Source: Bacillota bacterium
Lineage (GTDB): Bacteria > Bacillota > Bacilli > Lactobacillales > Aerococcaceae
Length of the DNA: 24,872 bases
Assembly: GCA_023442905.1 (NCBI GenBank)
Contig: JAEZWY010000119.1
Location: 1 to 24,872 of the forward strand
Direction of reading: 5' to 3'
This document shows, in pieces, positions 9,070-16,772 of the stretch. Both the position numbers and the translations under genes were made by a program. Position 1 is the first letter of the stretch; every line of letters starts with the position of its first letter. Under the pieces are notes generated by a model that saw only the letters and a program-made list of their open reading frames with translations, ran no database searches and was not told the origin of the DNA.

Positions 9070-9100
9070 TAGCTGGGGACAAAACTTCCCAGCTATTTTT
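9070..9100 (+). terminator. Terminator of the aga-msmK operon
   Basis: Hairpin TAGCTGGG / CCCAGCTA with a 10-base interior, followed by TTTTT, 16 bp after the msmK stop. It separates dexB from the msm operon. Confidence 0.88.
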
Positions 9101-9110
9101 GATATTATTA

Positions 9111-9139
9111 GTGCAAGCGCTTGCACAAACTGGTAGAAT
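9111..9139 (+). promoter_or_regulatory. dexB promoter with a perfect cre palindrome
   Basis: GTGCAAGCGCTTGCAC (9111-9126) is a perfect 16-bp palindrome whose inner 14 bases, TGCAAGCGCTTGCA, form a cre-type site. An extended -10, TGGTAGAAT (9131-9139), follows 4 bp later, so the palindrome covers the -35 region. A CcpA-type repressor bound here would block RNA polymerase. A MalR-like LacI-family repressor is an alternative binder. Confidence 0.72.
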
Positions 9140-9177
9140 GGACTTAACAACATAAAACATCATAAGGAGTGCGTGAA

Positions 9178-10791
9178 ATGGAAAAACATTGGTGGCACAA
9201 AGCAACTATCTATCAAATCTATCCTAAATCCTTTGCAGATGCGAATGGCGATGGTATTGGGGATTTAAAGGGCATTACCAGCAAATTAGACTACTTGCAA
9301 GAATTGGGCATAACTGCCATCTGGTTATCACCAGTTTATGATAGCCCTATGGACGATAACGGTTATGATATTGCGAATTATGAAGCGATAGCAGACATGT
9401 TTGGTGACATGAATGATATGGATTTGTTACTAGCCGAAGCCAATCAACGTGGTATTCGTATTATCATGGACCTCGTCGTAAACCATACATCAGATGAACA
9501 TGCCTGGTTCGTGGAAGCCCGCGACAATCCGACAAGCCCAGAACGTGATTATTATATTTGGCGTGACGAACCCAATGACCTAACTTCAATATTTAGTGGC
9601 TCAGCATGGGAAAAAGATGAAGCATCTGGTCAATATTACCTGCACTTCTTCAGCAAAAAGCAACCTGATTTAAACTGGGAGAACGCCTCTTTACGTCAAA
9701 AAATTTATGATATGATGAACTTTTGGATCGATAAAGGTATCGGTGGGTTCCGTATGGATGTTATCGACATGATTGGTAAAGTTCCTGATCAAGGGATTGT
9801 CAATAATGGCCCTAAATTACACGATTACATCAAGGAAATGAACACTGCTTCCTTTGGTAAACATGATTTATTAACTGTAGGTGAGACATGGGGTGCTACG
9901 CCGGAAATTGCCCAATTATACTCAAATCCTGACAGTCATGAACTATCTATGGTATTTCAGTTCGAGCATATTGGTCTGCAACATAAGCCGGATGCAGCTA
10001 AATGGGATTTTGAAGACGAACTAGATGTACCTGCATTAAAAAAGATTTTTAATAAATGGCAGACAGAATTAGGGCTTGGTCAAGGTTGGAACTCTTTATT
10101 CTGGAACAACCATGATTTACCACGTGTCCTTTCTATTTGGGGCTCAACTGGCCCAAACCGAGTGAAATCAGCCAAGGCATTAGCAATTCTCCTACATCTG
10201 ATGCGGGGTACACCTTATATTTACCAAGGTGAAGAAATAGGAATGACCAATTATCCTTTTAACAATTTAGATGAAATTGATGATATTGAATCCTTAAACT
10301 ATGCACGAGAAGCTACAGCAAATGGTCAATCTATGGGGCAAGTCATGGACAGTATCCGCATGATTGGTCGAGACAATGCTAGGACACCTATGCAGTGGGA
10401 TGAAACGAAACATGCCGGATTCTCAAGTGGAGACACAACCTGGCTACCAGTAAATCCAAATTATCATGAAATTAACGTCAAAAACGCCTTAGCTGATCAG
10501 GACAGTATTTTTTATACTTATCAAAAATTGGTTCAATTACGCCAAACTTCAGAATGGTTAATCGATGGCGATTTTGAGCTATTAGATACTAGCGATAAAG
10601 TATTTGCCTACATCCGAAGAACACCAAGTGAAGCATACTTAGTAGTCGTGAATGTATCTGATGTAGCACAAACATTTAGTTTTAATGGTACGTATGAAAC
10701 AATTGTTATCAGCAATCATGTGGTGCCAACCGATTTACAACAAATCACCTTGGATGCTTGGGATGCATTTTGTGTTAAGCTGACAAAATAA
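9178..10791 (+). CDS. dexB: Glucan 1,6-alpha-glucosidase / oligo-1,6-glucosidase (GH13_31)
   Basis: It hydrolyses alpha-1,6-linked glucose from isomaltose and isomalto-oligosaccharides in the cytoplasm. The 537-residue protein has the GH13 regions in order: MDLVVNHTSDEH, FRMDVIDMIG with nucleophile Asp194, TVGETWG with acid/base Glu236, and NNHDLPR. The Val directly after the nucleophile is the signature of alpha-1,6- rather than alpha-1,4-specific members. The frame opens at a GTG at 9169, but AAGGAG (9164-9169) fits the ATG at 9178 with an 8-base spacer, so 9178 is chosen. In S. mutans dexB is inside the msm operon; here it is downstream of msmK behind a terminator and has its own promoter and cre. 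Trehalose-6-phosphate hydrolase and sucrose isomerase are relatives but less likely in this context. Confidence 0.9.
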   Translation: MEKHWWHKATIYQIYPKSFADANGDGIGDLKGITSKLDYLQELGITAIWLSPVYDSPMDDNGYDIANYEAIADMFGDMNDMDLLLAEANQRGIRIIMDLVVNHTSDEHAWFVEARDNPTSPERDYYIWRDEPNDLTSIFSGSAWEKDEASGQYYLHFFSKKQPDLNWENASLRQKIYDMMNFWIDKGIGGFRMDVIDMIGKVPDQGIVNNGPKLHDYIKEMNTASFGKHDLLTVGETWGATPEIAQLYSNPDSHELSMVFQFEHIGLQHKPDAAKWDFEDELDVPALKKIFNKWQTELGLGQGWNSLFWNNHDLPRVLSIWGSTGPNRVKSAKALAILLHLMRGTPYIYQGEEIGMTNYPFNNLDEIDDIESLNYAREATANGQSMGQVMDSIRMIGRDNARTPMQWDETKHAGFSSGDTTWLPVNPNYHEINVKNALADQDSIFYTYQKLVQLRQTSEWLIDGDFELLDTSDKVFAYIRRTPSEAYLVVVNVSDVAQTFSFNGTYETIVISNHVVPTDLQQITLDAWDAFCVKLTK

Positions 10792-10798
10792 AAAAATA

Positions 10799-10847
10799 AT
10801 ATCAAAAAGGGTAACCGCAATCGTTTGTGGTTACCCTTTTTTGATAT
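10799..10847. terminator. Bidirectional terminator between dexB and galR
   Basis: A long near-perfect inverted repeat, ATATCAAAAAGGGTAACC ... GGTTACCC then TTTTTTGATAT, with a loop of about 12 bases. The T run and matching A run allow use by both convergent genes. Confidence 0.92.
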
Positions 10848-11846
10848 TTATCTACTAGAATCACGTATTGTTAACCGAGTGGCAAGTCTAGTCATAGTAG
10901 GTACTACTTCGGGGTTTATCAATTGACGATTCAGGGTATCCACAGCAATTCGACCCATTTCCTCAGTAAAAACGGTCACACTGGATAGGGCGGGGAAAAT
11001 CTGTTTCGTCAACGGGGTATCATTAAATGAAATAAGACTCACCCGTTCAGGGACAGCAATACGCGCCTCCTGAAGGGCACGTAAAGCACCAATAGCTAAT
11101 GCATCATTGGCCACAAAGAAAGCTTGTGGAAGGGCTTCTCCATGTTCAGTGATGGCCTGTTTCATCAAATCATACCCAGCTTGTGCTGAAAAATCACCAA
11201 TATACGTATATTTTGCATGGTAAACACCAAGTTCAGATGCATAGTTTCGGAAAGTTCTGAACCGTTGATCAATTAACTGTTCCTTACCATCTGTCGTTTT
11301 CTCTTCACCGGCAATCATACCTATCGATGTTAACCCATGCTGCATAAAATAATCTAATACTTGAATCACGGCATTATCAAAATCAGTTGTCACACAGGGA
11401 TGACCAGCATTTAAGGTATCTGAATCCACAAAAACCAATTTGCGATTATAGGACTCTAACCGTTTAATTTGTTGATTAGAAAATTTACCGATGGCAATAA
11501 TTCCAGCAATATCATCAGTAATTTGAATAATTTGATTATTGAAATAACGGACAATGTCATAGGTTAAATCCTCGGCACGTTTTTCTATCCCAATCCGAAT
11601 AGCATAATAATATAAATCATTTAATTCTTCCTGCTCACTATACCATTGGACAACAGCAATTTTTTGTCGCTGTTTTGGTATATTCGTCGTCTTTTGATGT
11701 TTGGTATAGCCCAAGTCGTCTGCAATGGCTAGAATACGATGTTTCGTGTCTTCACCAACAGAAAGGGTTTCATCACGGTTCAACACACGTGAAACAGTCG
11801 CTTGCGAAACTTTTGCTAATCTTGCAATATCTTTAAGAGTAGCCAT
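10848..11846 (-). CDS. galR: LacI-family transcriptional repressor of galactose genes (GalR-like)
   Basis: The 332-residue protein has the LacI-family N-terminal helix-turn-helix (MATLKDIARLAKVSQATVSRV, then LNRDETLSV) and hinge, followed by a periplasmic-binding-protein-like sugar-sensing domain (about residues 65-330) with FVANDALAIGALRAL and 'VSLISFNDTPLTKQIFPALSSV'. It is divergent from galK, the usual place of GalR in Lactobacillales. A TAAA-AG-TTTA dyad in the spacer overlaps its own -35 region, suggesting autoregulation. The same dyad occurs before aga, so it may control both the galactose-releasing and galactose-using genes. The ligand is inferred from context. Confidence 0.85.
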   Translation of the reverse strand: MATLKDIARLAKVSQATVSRVLNRDETLSVGEDTKHRILAIADDLGYTKHQKTTNIPKQRQKIAVVQWYSEQEELNDLYYYAIRIGIEKRAEDLTYDIVRYFNNQIIQITDDIAGIIAIGKFSNQQIKRLESYNRKLVFVDSDTLNAGHPCVTTDFDNAVIQVLDYFMQHGLTSIGMIAGEEKTTDGKEQLIDQRFRTFRNYASELGVYHAKYTYIGDFSAQAGYDLMKQAITEHGEALPQAFFVANDALAIGALRALQEARIAVPERVSLISFNDTPLTKQIFPALSSVTVFTEEMGRIAVDTLNRQLINPEVVPTMTRLATRLTIRDSSR

Positions 11847-11878
11847 ATCCTTACTTCCTTTATCATTTATTTTTATCC

Positions 11879-11884
11879 ATTATA
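11879..11884 (-). promoter_or_regulatory. -10 element of the galR promoter
   Basis: On the minus strand this reads TATAAT, 32 bp upstream of the galR ATG. A position 17-18 bp further upstream (weak TTACTA/TACTAA) falls within the candidate operator at 11901-11919. Confidence 0.6.
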
Positions 11885-11900
11885 ACACATTTACAGCTAC

Positions 11901-11919
11901 ATTAGTAAAAGTTTAGTAA
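11901..11919. promoter_or_regulatory. Candidate GalR operator in the galR-galK spacer
   Basis: ATTAGTAAAAGTTTAGTA contains a TAAA-AG-TTTA dyad. Read in reverse it shares 14 of 18 positions with 1176-1193 upstream of aga. It sits between the galR -10 and the galK -35 positions, the expected place for a repressor of both divergent genes. Confidence 0.55.
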
Positions 11920-11924
11920 ATATA

Positions 11925-11953
11925 TCGAATATTTTATCTGAATAATCTATAAT
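11925..11953 (+). promoter_or_regulatory. galK promoter
   Basis: A perfect -10 TATAAT (11948-11953) lies 17 bp after a weak -35 TCGAAT (11925-11930). The candidate GalR operator ends 5 bp upstream of the -35. A weak -35 suggests modest basal activity. Confidence 0.6.
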
Positions 11954-11984
11954 AAAATTATCATATAAATCAAGGAGATTGCTT

Positions 11985-13157
11985 ATGGACACGACAACAT
12001 TAAATCAAGCTTTTACAGACATTTTCAACGAACAAGCTGATGCAACTTTTTTCTCACCAGGACGTATTAACCTAATTGGTGAACATACAGATTACAACGG
12101 GGGCCACGTATTCCCAGCAGCTATTTCACTGGGTACTTATGCTGTTGCCCGTAAACGAGATGACCAAATCTGTCGCTTTTATTCAGCAAATTTCAAAGAT
12201 GATGGCATTATTGAAATTAACCTAAATCAACTGATTCTAACAAAGGAAGACGGTTGGACGAACTATCCTAAAGGGGTCATTAAATTTTTAATAGAAGCGG
12301 GTCATCCAATTGATACCGGTTTTGACCTATACGTATATGGGAATATTCCAAATGGTTCCGGTCTTTCATCATCAGCTTCACTTGAATTACTCACAGGGAT
12401 AGTTGCGGAAGAATTGTATGATTTAACACTAGAAAGACTAGATTTAGTAAAAATTGGTAAAAAAACTGAAAATGATTTTATCGGTGTCAATTCGGGTATT
12501 ATGGATCAATTTGCCGTCGGGATGGGGGCAGATAAACGTGCGATTTATCTGGATACAAATTCTCTCGACTATGAACTCGTTCCGCTAGATTTAGCTGATA
12601 ACGTAATTGTAATCATGAATACCAATAAACGCCGTGAATTAGCCGATTCTAAATACAATGAACGCCGGACTGAATGTGAAACAGCACTCGCCGAACTTAA
12701 CCAAAAGTTGACCATTGATTCACTGGGTGCGATTGATGCCAACACCTTTGATCAATATGCTTATTTAGTTCAAGATAGTAATCGTTTGAAACGTGCACGA
12801 CATGCTGTTTGGGAAAACCAACGAACGTCACTTGCACGACAAGCATTGCAAACTGGGGATCTATTAGCATTTGGTCGCTTAATGAATGCCTCCCATGTAT
12901 CATTAGAACACGATTATGAAGTTACCGGAATCGAGCTAGATACCTTGGTCCATACAGCATGGGCACAGGAGGGTGTATTAGGCGCGCGTATGACGGGCGC
13001 AGGCTTTGGAGGATGTGGCATTGCCATCGTCGCAAAAGACAAGGTGGATGCTTTTAAAGAGCAAGTAGGGTGTGTATATACTGAAACAATCGGCTATCCA
13101 CCACAATTTTATATCGCAGAAATCTCAGGTGGCGCGCATGTACTAACAAGGAGATGA
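11985..13157 (+). CDS. galK: Galactokinase
   Basis: It phosphorylates alpha-galactose with ATP to galactose-1-phosphate, the first committed Leloir step. The 390-residue GHMP kinase has the galactokinase signature PGRINLIGEHTDYNGG (residues 25-40), the ATP-binding loop GSGLSSSAS (124-132) and the C-terminal GARMTGAGFGGC motif. The frame opens at a TTG at 11979, but AAGGAG (11972-11977) fits the ATG at 11985. galT follows 4 bp after the stop, with its ribosome binding site inside the galK end, so the two are co-transcribed and probably coupled. Confidence 0.95.
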   Translation: MDTTTLNQAFTDIFNEQADATFFSPGRINLIGEHTDYNGGHVFPAAISLGTYAVARKRDDQICRFYSANFKDDGIIEINLNQLILTKEDGWTNYPKGVIKFLIEAGHPIDTGFDLYVYGNIPNGSGLSSSASLELLTGIVAEELYDLTLERLDLVKIGKKTENDFIGVNSGIMDQFAVGMGADKRAIYLDTNSLDYELVPLDLADNVIVIMNTNKRRELADSKYNERRTECETALAELNQKLTIDSLGAIDANTFDQYAYLVQDSNRLKRARHAVWENQRTSLARQALQTGDLLAFGRLMNASHVSLEHDYEVTGIELDTLVHTAWAQEGVLGARMTGAGFGGCGIAIVAKDKVDAFKEQVGCVYTETIGYPPQFYIAEISGGAHVLTRR

Positions 13158-13161
13158 TGAC

Positions 13162-14643
13162 ATGGCAAAACTAATTGATGCCTTTGTTACACAGGTTATT
13201 GAAAATAGTGATTATACAATAGACGATCATTTTTATTTACGCAATCGTATCTTAGCATTAACTGGTGAAGCAGGTGCCAATCAAGAAACAACTAGAACCA
13301 CTCTTATTTCCTTACGTGATGCCTTAGTAGATGTTGCTGTTGACAACGGAAAAGTAGGGGATTTAACAGAAGAGCGAGATACTTTAGGCGCTGCATTAAT
13401 GGATTTTATCACGCCAGCCCCTAGTGTTTTAAATCAACACTTTTGGGAAACCTATCAAATTTCTCCAGAAGAGGCCATCCAGGAATTTTATGCGCTGAGT
13501 CAACGTAATGACTATATTAAAGTAGGGGCCATTGCTAAGAACATTGCGTATACAAGTCAAACGGCCTATGGACCAGTGGAAATTACCATTAACCTATCAA
13601 AACCTGAAAAAGATCCCAAGGCAATCGCTGCCGCCTAAAAAGCGCAATCTTCTAGTTATCCTCTTTGCCAGCTATGCACGGAAAATGAAGGATATCAAGG
13701 CAGAATCAACCATCCGGCGCGCGCTAACCACAGAATTATTCGTCTTCAATTAGGCGATGAGAAGTGGGGGTTCCAATATTCACCATATGCCTATTTCAAT
13801 GAGCATAGTATTGTATTAAACACACAGCATGTCCCCATGGTCATTTCAAAACAAACATTTGAACAATTATTAGACATTGTGACTATTTTTCCTGGATATT
13901 TTGCTGGATCTAATGCCGATTTGCCGATTGTAGGAGGTTCAATTCTAACGCATAATCATTATCAAACGGGGCGTCATGATTTCCCTATGGCTAAGGCACC
14001 CTTTGAAAGTCAATTCACGTTTGAAGGTTACCCAAACATCCAAGCTGGGATTGTCAAATGGCCCATGTCTGTGATACGTCTACAAGGAAAAGAGCGCGGA
14101 GATTTGGTGACCTTGGCCGATAAAATCCGACTGGCTTGGCAAACATATGAAGATCCAAATCTAGATGTAATTGCATATACAGGAGACGAAGCTCATCATA
14201 CAATTACACCTATCGCCCGCAAAAATGGGGACAAATTCGAACTAGATTTGGTTTTACGTGATAATCATACTTCATCACAATATCCAGATGGCGTTTATCA
14301 TCCACATCAAGATGTGCAACATATTAAACAGGAAAATATCGGTTTAATTGAAGTAATGGGCTTAGCTATATTACCACCACGCTTAAAAGATGAAATCTCG
14401 GCAGTTGCTGACTATCTATTAGATAAAGAAAATAATATTGCAGCTTACCATTTAACATGGGCACAAGAATTAAAGCAAAATTATCAACATACTTTTACTC
14501 CAGATACAGTGAATACTATTTTAAAAGATGAAATTGCAAATGTTTTTGTACGCGTCTTAGAAGATGCTGGTGTGTATAAAGATACACCAGCAGGAAAAGA
14601 TGGCTTTAATCGATTTATTCAATCGGTAGGTATCGTTTCTTAA
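13162..14643 (+). pseudogene. galT: Galactose-1-phosphate uridylyltransferase, type 2, with an in-frame stop
   Basis: GalT exchanges UMP between UDP-glucose and galactose-1-phosphate. One continuous frame of 494 codons, the normal length of the Firmicute type-2 family, is broken only by a TAA at 13636-13638 (codon 159). Translation before it ends KDPKAIAAA. The same frame continues directly with KAQSSSYPLCQLCTENEG, then INHPAR and FQYSPYAYFNEH, which is family-typical sequence, so this is a nonsense codon and not a frameshift. The active-site HNHYQ (His264, His266) lies after the stop, so the 158-residue upstream product lacks it. An ATG at 13837 could in principle start the last 268 residues but has no clear ribosome binding site and would lack the CxxC region. 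A single base change (for example from CAA, AAA or GAA) explains it; a sequencing error is the main alternative. Confidence 0.88.
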
Positions 14644-14653
14644 ACTTTTTATG

Positions 14654-14694
14654 CCCCCGTTTCTTGCTATTTAGAGACGGGGGTTTTCTTTTTC
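14654..14694 (+). terminator. Terminator of galK-galT
   Basis: Strong GC hairpin CCCCCGTTTC / GAGACGGGGG (one G-U pair) with a 10-base loop, followed by TTTTCTTTTT. Confidence 0.93.
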
Positions 14695-14710
14695 TCTAAT
14701 GAAAATCAAA

Positions 14711-14719
14711 TGCTATAAT
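14711..14719 (+). promoter_or_regulatory. Extended -10 promoter of the esterase gene
   Basis: TGCTATAAT is an extended -10 with a perfect TATAAT. It starts 17 bp after the galT terminator T run and ends 33 bp before the ATG at 14753. No clear -35 is present. Confidence 0.65.
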
Positions 14720-14752
14720 GGCATTAATGAAATTTAGAGGAGAGAACGTCTG

Positions 14753-15682
14753 ATGCAAAAAGAAGTAATAAAGCTATATAATGATCGTGATGATGTGACC
14801 TTAACTAGCTACGTGATTGATCCAATCCGCACAAGTAATGTGAATATTGAACGACCGGCCGTGATTATCTGTCCCGGTGGTTCATATATGTACTGTTCAG
14901 ATAGAGAAGCTGAACCAGTGGCATTGGCATTTAATGCTATGGGCTTTCACGCATTTGTCTTGCGATATTCGGTCTATGGGCAAGGGAAAACAACTGCAGA
15001 AATCATTGCAGAAGGGCAATTTCCGGTTAAACCTGATGTTATTTTCCCCCATGCACTACAAGAAACTGCTAAGGCATTTGAAATTTTGCATCAACATGAG
15101 ACTGAGTGGCGCATTGATACTGATAAGATTGGCCTAGCAGGATTTTCTGCTGGTGGTCACAATACCGGGATGTACAGTAATTTATGGCATGAAGATGTGA
15201 TTCAAAATGCAACAAATTTGAAGGGCACAGCCTTGAAACCAGCATTTAATATTTCTGCCTACGCCCTAACTGATATTGCCTATTATTATCACCAAAACAT
15301 TGCCAATCCTGACCCAAATATCAAGGCCTATGCAACAGCTATATCTTTAGCTTGCTTTGGAAAACCACTACCTAGTGAAGCAGAAATTGAATGTTATTCT
15401 GTCCCAGCTACTGTGAATGAACATACTGCACCAACTTTTATTTGGGCAACACGTGAAGATGATGTTGTTAACGTACGTGATTCCTTATCACTAGCCTTAG
15501 CATTAGAAGAAAATCAAATTCCTTTTGAAATGCATATCTTCCAAGAAGGACCACACGGCCTTTCAGTGGCTAACGAGCTTTCTGCAACCATGCCCAATCA
15601 AGTGAATAAAACTGCCGCGCAATGGCTACCGCTAGCTGAAAATTGGTTGAAAGAAATCATCTTAAAAGGCGTTTATTCCTGA
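14753..15682 (+). CDS. Alpha/beta-hydrolase, esterase/lipase family (acetyl-esterase-like)
   Basis: The 309-residue cytoplasmic protein has the alpha/beta-hydrolase landmarks of the BD-FAE/Aes-like esterase group: oxyanion-hole loop IICPGGSYMYCS (about residues 38-49), nucleophile elbow GFSAGG, an acid in 'TREDDVVNV' and the catalytic His in 'GPHGLS'. Its own extended -10 promoter and GAGGAGAG ribosome binding site make it a separate unit between the gal genes and a HAD phosphatase. Members of this group often deacetylate sugars or short acyl esters. The position beside a sugar cluster makes a carbohydrate esterase plausible, but the substrate is not visible in the sequence. Confidence 0.82.
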   Translation: MQKEVIKLYNDRDDVTLTSYVIDPIRTSNVNIERPAVIICPGGSYMYCSDREAEPVALAFNAMGFHAFVLRYSVYGQGKTTAEIIAEGQFPVKPDVIFPHALQETAKAFEILHQHETEWRIDTDKIGLAGFSAGGHNTGMYSNLWHEDVIQNATNLKGTALKPAFNISAYALTDIAYYYHQNIANPDPNIKAYATAISLACFGKPLPSEAEIECYSVPATVNEHTAPTFIWATREDDVVNVRDSLSLALALEENQIPFEMHIFQEGPHGLSVANELSATMPNQVNKTAAQWLPLAENWLKEIILKGVYS

Positions 15683-15729
15683 GCGCTTAGGATGATACTA
15701 TGGGTTTAGGATAATAAAAAGAGGTAAAT

Positions 15730-16407
15730 ATGAAGTATAAAAACTTATTATTTGATGTAGATGATACCTTATTAGATTTTCAAGATGCGCAAAAGATTGC
15801 ATTGAAATTTTTATTTGAGTCTATGGATATTCCTTATAATGAGGAAACTGAGAAAATGTATAATACCATGAATCAAAGTCGCTGGCGCCAATTCGAACAA
15901 GGGATTTTAACCTCAGAACAAGTTGTAAATGGTAGATTTGGTATTTTCTTCAATCAACTAGGAATTGAAGTGGATAGTGTTGAAATGGAAAGAAATTATC
16001 GGCAGTATCTAAAAGAAGGTATAAAACCTGTTGAAAATAGTTTGGAACTAGTGAATTCACTTTCTAAACAGGCAAATTTATATATCGTTACCAATGGAAT
16101 TGCTGAAACGCAATCTTATCGTTTACAAAAATCTGGTTTGATCCCGTACTTTAAAGATGTGTTCATATCTGAGGAACTGAATGCTCAAAAGCCTAGTATA
16201 AATTTCTTTAATACAGTATTCTCAAGAATCCCATATTTTAATAAAGAAGAAACAGCCATTATTGGAGATTCGCTTACGTCAGATATTCAAGGAGGTATTA
16301 ATGCTGGAATCGACACCATTTGGTATAACCCAAAAAGGAAAGAAGTAAAAGATCCAGTAATGCCAACCTATGATATTGCGCACTTAAATGAAATATATGA
16401 TTTATAG
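15730..16407 (+). CDS. HAD-superfamily hydrolase, YjjG/YfnB-like nucleotidase
   Basis: The 225-residue protein carries all four HAD motifs: I, DVDDTLLDF (nucleophile Asp9, acid Asp11); II, IVTNG; III, Lys in NAQKPS; and IV, IGDSLTSDIQGG. The long alpha-helical cap between motifs I and II (about residues 15-95) marks subclass IA. The closest recognisable group is the YjjG family of non-canonical pyrimidine nucleotidases, which clean the nucleotide pool by dephosphorylating dUMP/dTMP-like substrates. The ATG follows AGAGG, and a possible -10 GATAAT (15710-15715) lies just upstream, so it may be transcribed alone. The exact substrate is inferred from the family. Confidence 0.82.
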   Translation: MKYKNLLFDVDDTLLDFQDAQKIALKFLFESMDIPYNEETEKMYNTMNQSRWRQFEQGILTSEQVVNGRFGIFFNQLGIEVDSVEMERNYRQYLKEGIKPVENSLELVNSLSKQANLYIVTNGIAETQSYRLQKSGLIPYFKDVFISEELNAQKPSINFFNTVFSRIPYFNKEETAIIGDSLTSDIQGGINAGIDTIWYNPKRKEVKDPVMPTYDIAHLNEIYDL

Positions 16408-16420
16408 TTTTTGGCTTAGT

Positions 16421-16449
16421 TTAACGAATTTTTGTCATGAATGTATAAT
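16421..16449 (+). promoter_or_regulatory. Possible distal promoter before the riboswitch
   Basis: TTAACG (16421-16426), a 17-bp spacer and a perfect TATAAT (16444-16449). It would give a start about 65-70 bp upstream of the riboswitch and may work in tandem with the next promoter. Confidence 0.45.
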
Positions 16450-16476
16450 AGCATATAACATCGATTGTGAAATTTC

Positions 16477-16505
16477 TTGACATTGTACCTTTTATTTCAT
16501 AAGAT
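16477..16505 (+). promoter_or_regulatory. Promoter of the lysine-riboswitch operon
   Basis: A perfect -35 TTGACA (16477-16482), a 17-bp spacer and a -10 TAAGAT (16500-16505, 4 of 6). The predicted start near 16512 lies about 12 bases before helix P1 of the riboswitch. Confidence 0.75.
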
Positions 16506-16523
16506 TAGACTTAAATGAATAAA

Positions 16524-16680
16524 TGCGGAATAAAAAGAGGCCGCTAATCACATCAGTATCCATTTGGAGAAAGGGTTATTAGCCGAAACAGTATGATTTG
16601 CTGTTGGGGGTGTATTCAAAAAATGCATCACTGCCAAAAAGGAATGCCCAATTTCTTCCAGGAGCACTTTCTATTTTGCG
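16524..16680 (+). ncRNA. Lysine riboswitch (L box) aptamer
   Basis: The conserved core of the lysine aptamer is readable in order: AAGAGG, CAGTA, GGAGAAAGGG, GCCGAAAC, TTGGGGGTGTATT, ATGCATCACTGCC and CCAGGAG. Helices that form: P1 pairs 16524-16537 with 16667-16680 (one A-C mismatch, some G-U). P2 pairs GCTAAT (16543-16548) with ATTAGC (16578-16583). P3 is AACAG / CTGTT. P4 is formed by GTGTATT and AATGCATCAC. P5 is GGAA / TTCC. It matches the B. subtilis lysC element in order and spacing except that P2 and P3 are much shorter. It precedes a transporter-amidohydrolase operon and should switch it off when lysine is plentiful. L boxes bind lysine selectively; ligand identity here is inferred from the core. 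Confidence 0.85.
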
Positions 16681-16706
16681 GGCAAAAGTGATTTCTGTAT
16701 TCAACC

Positions 16707-16746
16707 AATACCAAGTCGAGCTTTTGCTTGCCTTGGTATTTTTTTA
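16707..16746 (+). terminator. Riboswitch-controlled intrinsic terminator
   Basis: Stem AATACCAAG / CTTGGTATT continues after one mismatch into CGAGC / GCTTG around a TTTT loop and is followed by seven to eight T residues. GGGCAAAAG (16680-16688) can pair with CTTTTGCTT (16721-16729), a candidate antiterminator that removes the upper stem and overlaps the last base of P1. This fits transcription attenuation. Confidence 0.85.
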
Positions 16747-16772
16747 TTTAAATTTTCAAAAGGAGCTTTCTT

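Noticed and set aside
13532..13753. ORF in another frame across the galT break, suggesting a frameshift
   Set aside because: The upstream and downstream galT parts are in the same frame (13162 and 13837 differ by a multiple of three), and the intervening codons translate to family-like sequence after the TAA. The other-frame ORF is a chance overlap.
13837..14643. Independent 268-residue gene starting at ATG 13837
   Set aside because: It is the C-terminal half of galT; the ATG is an internal Met with no clear ribosome binding site.
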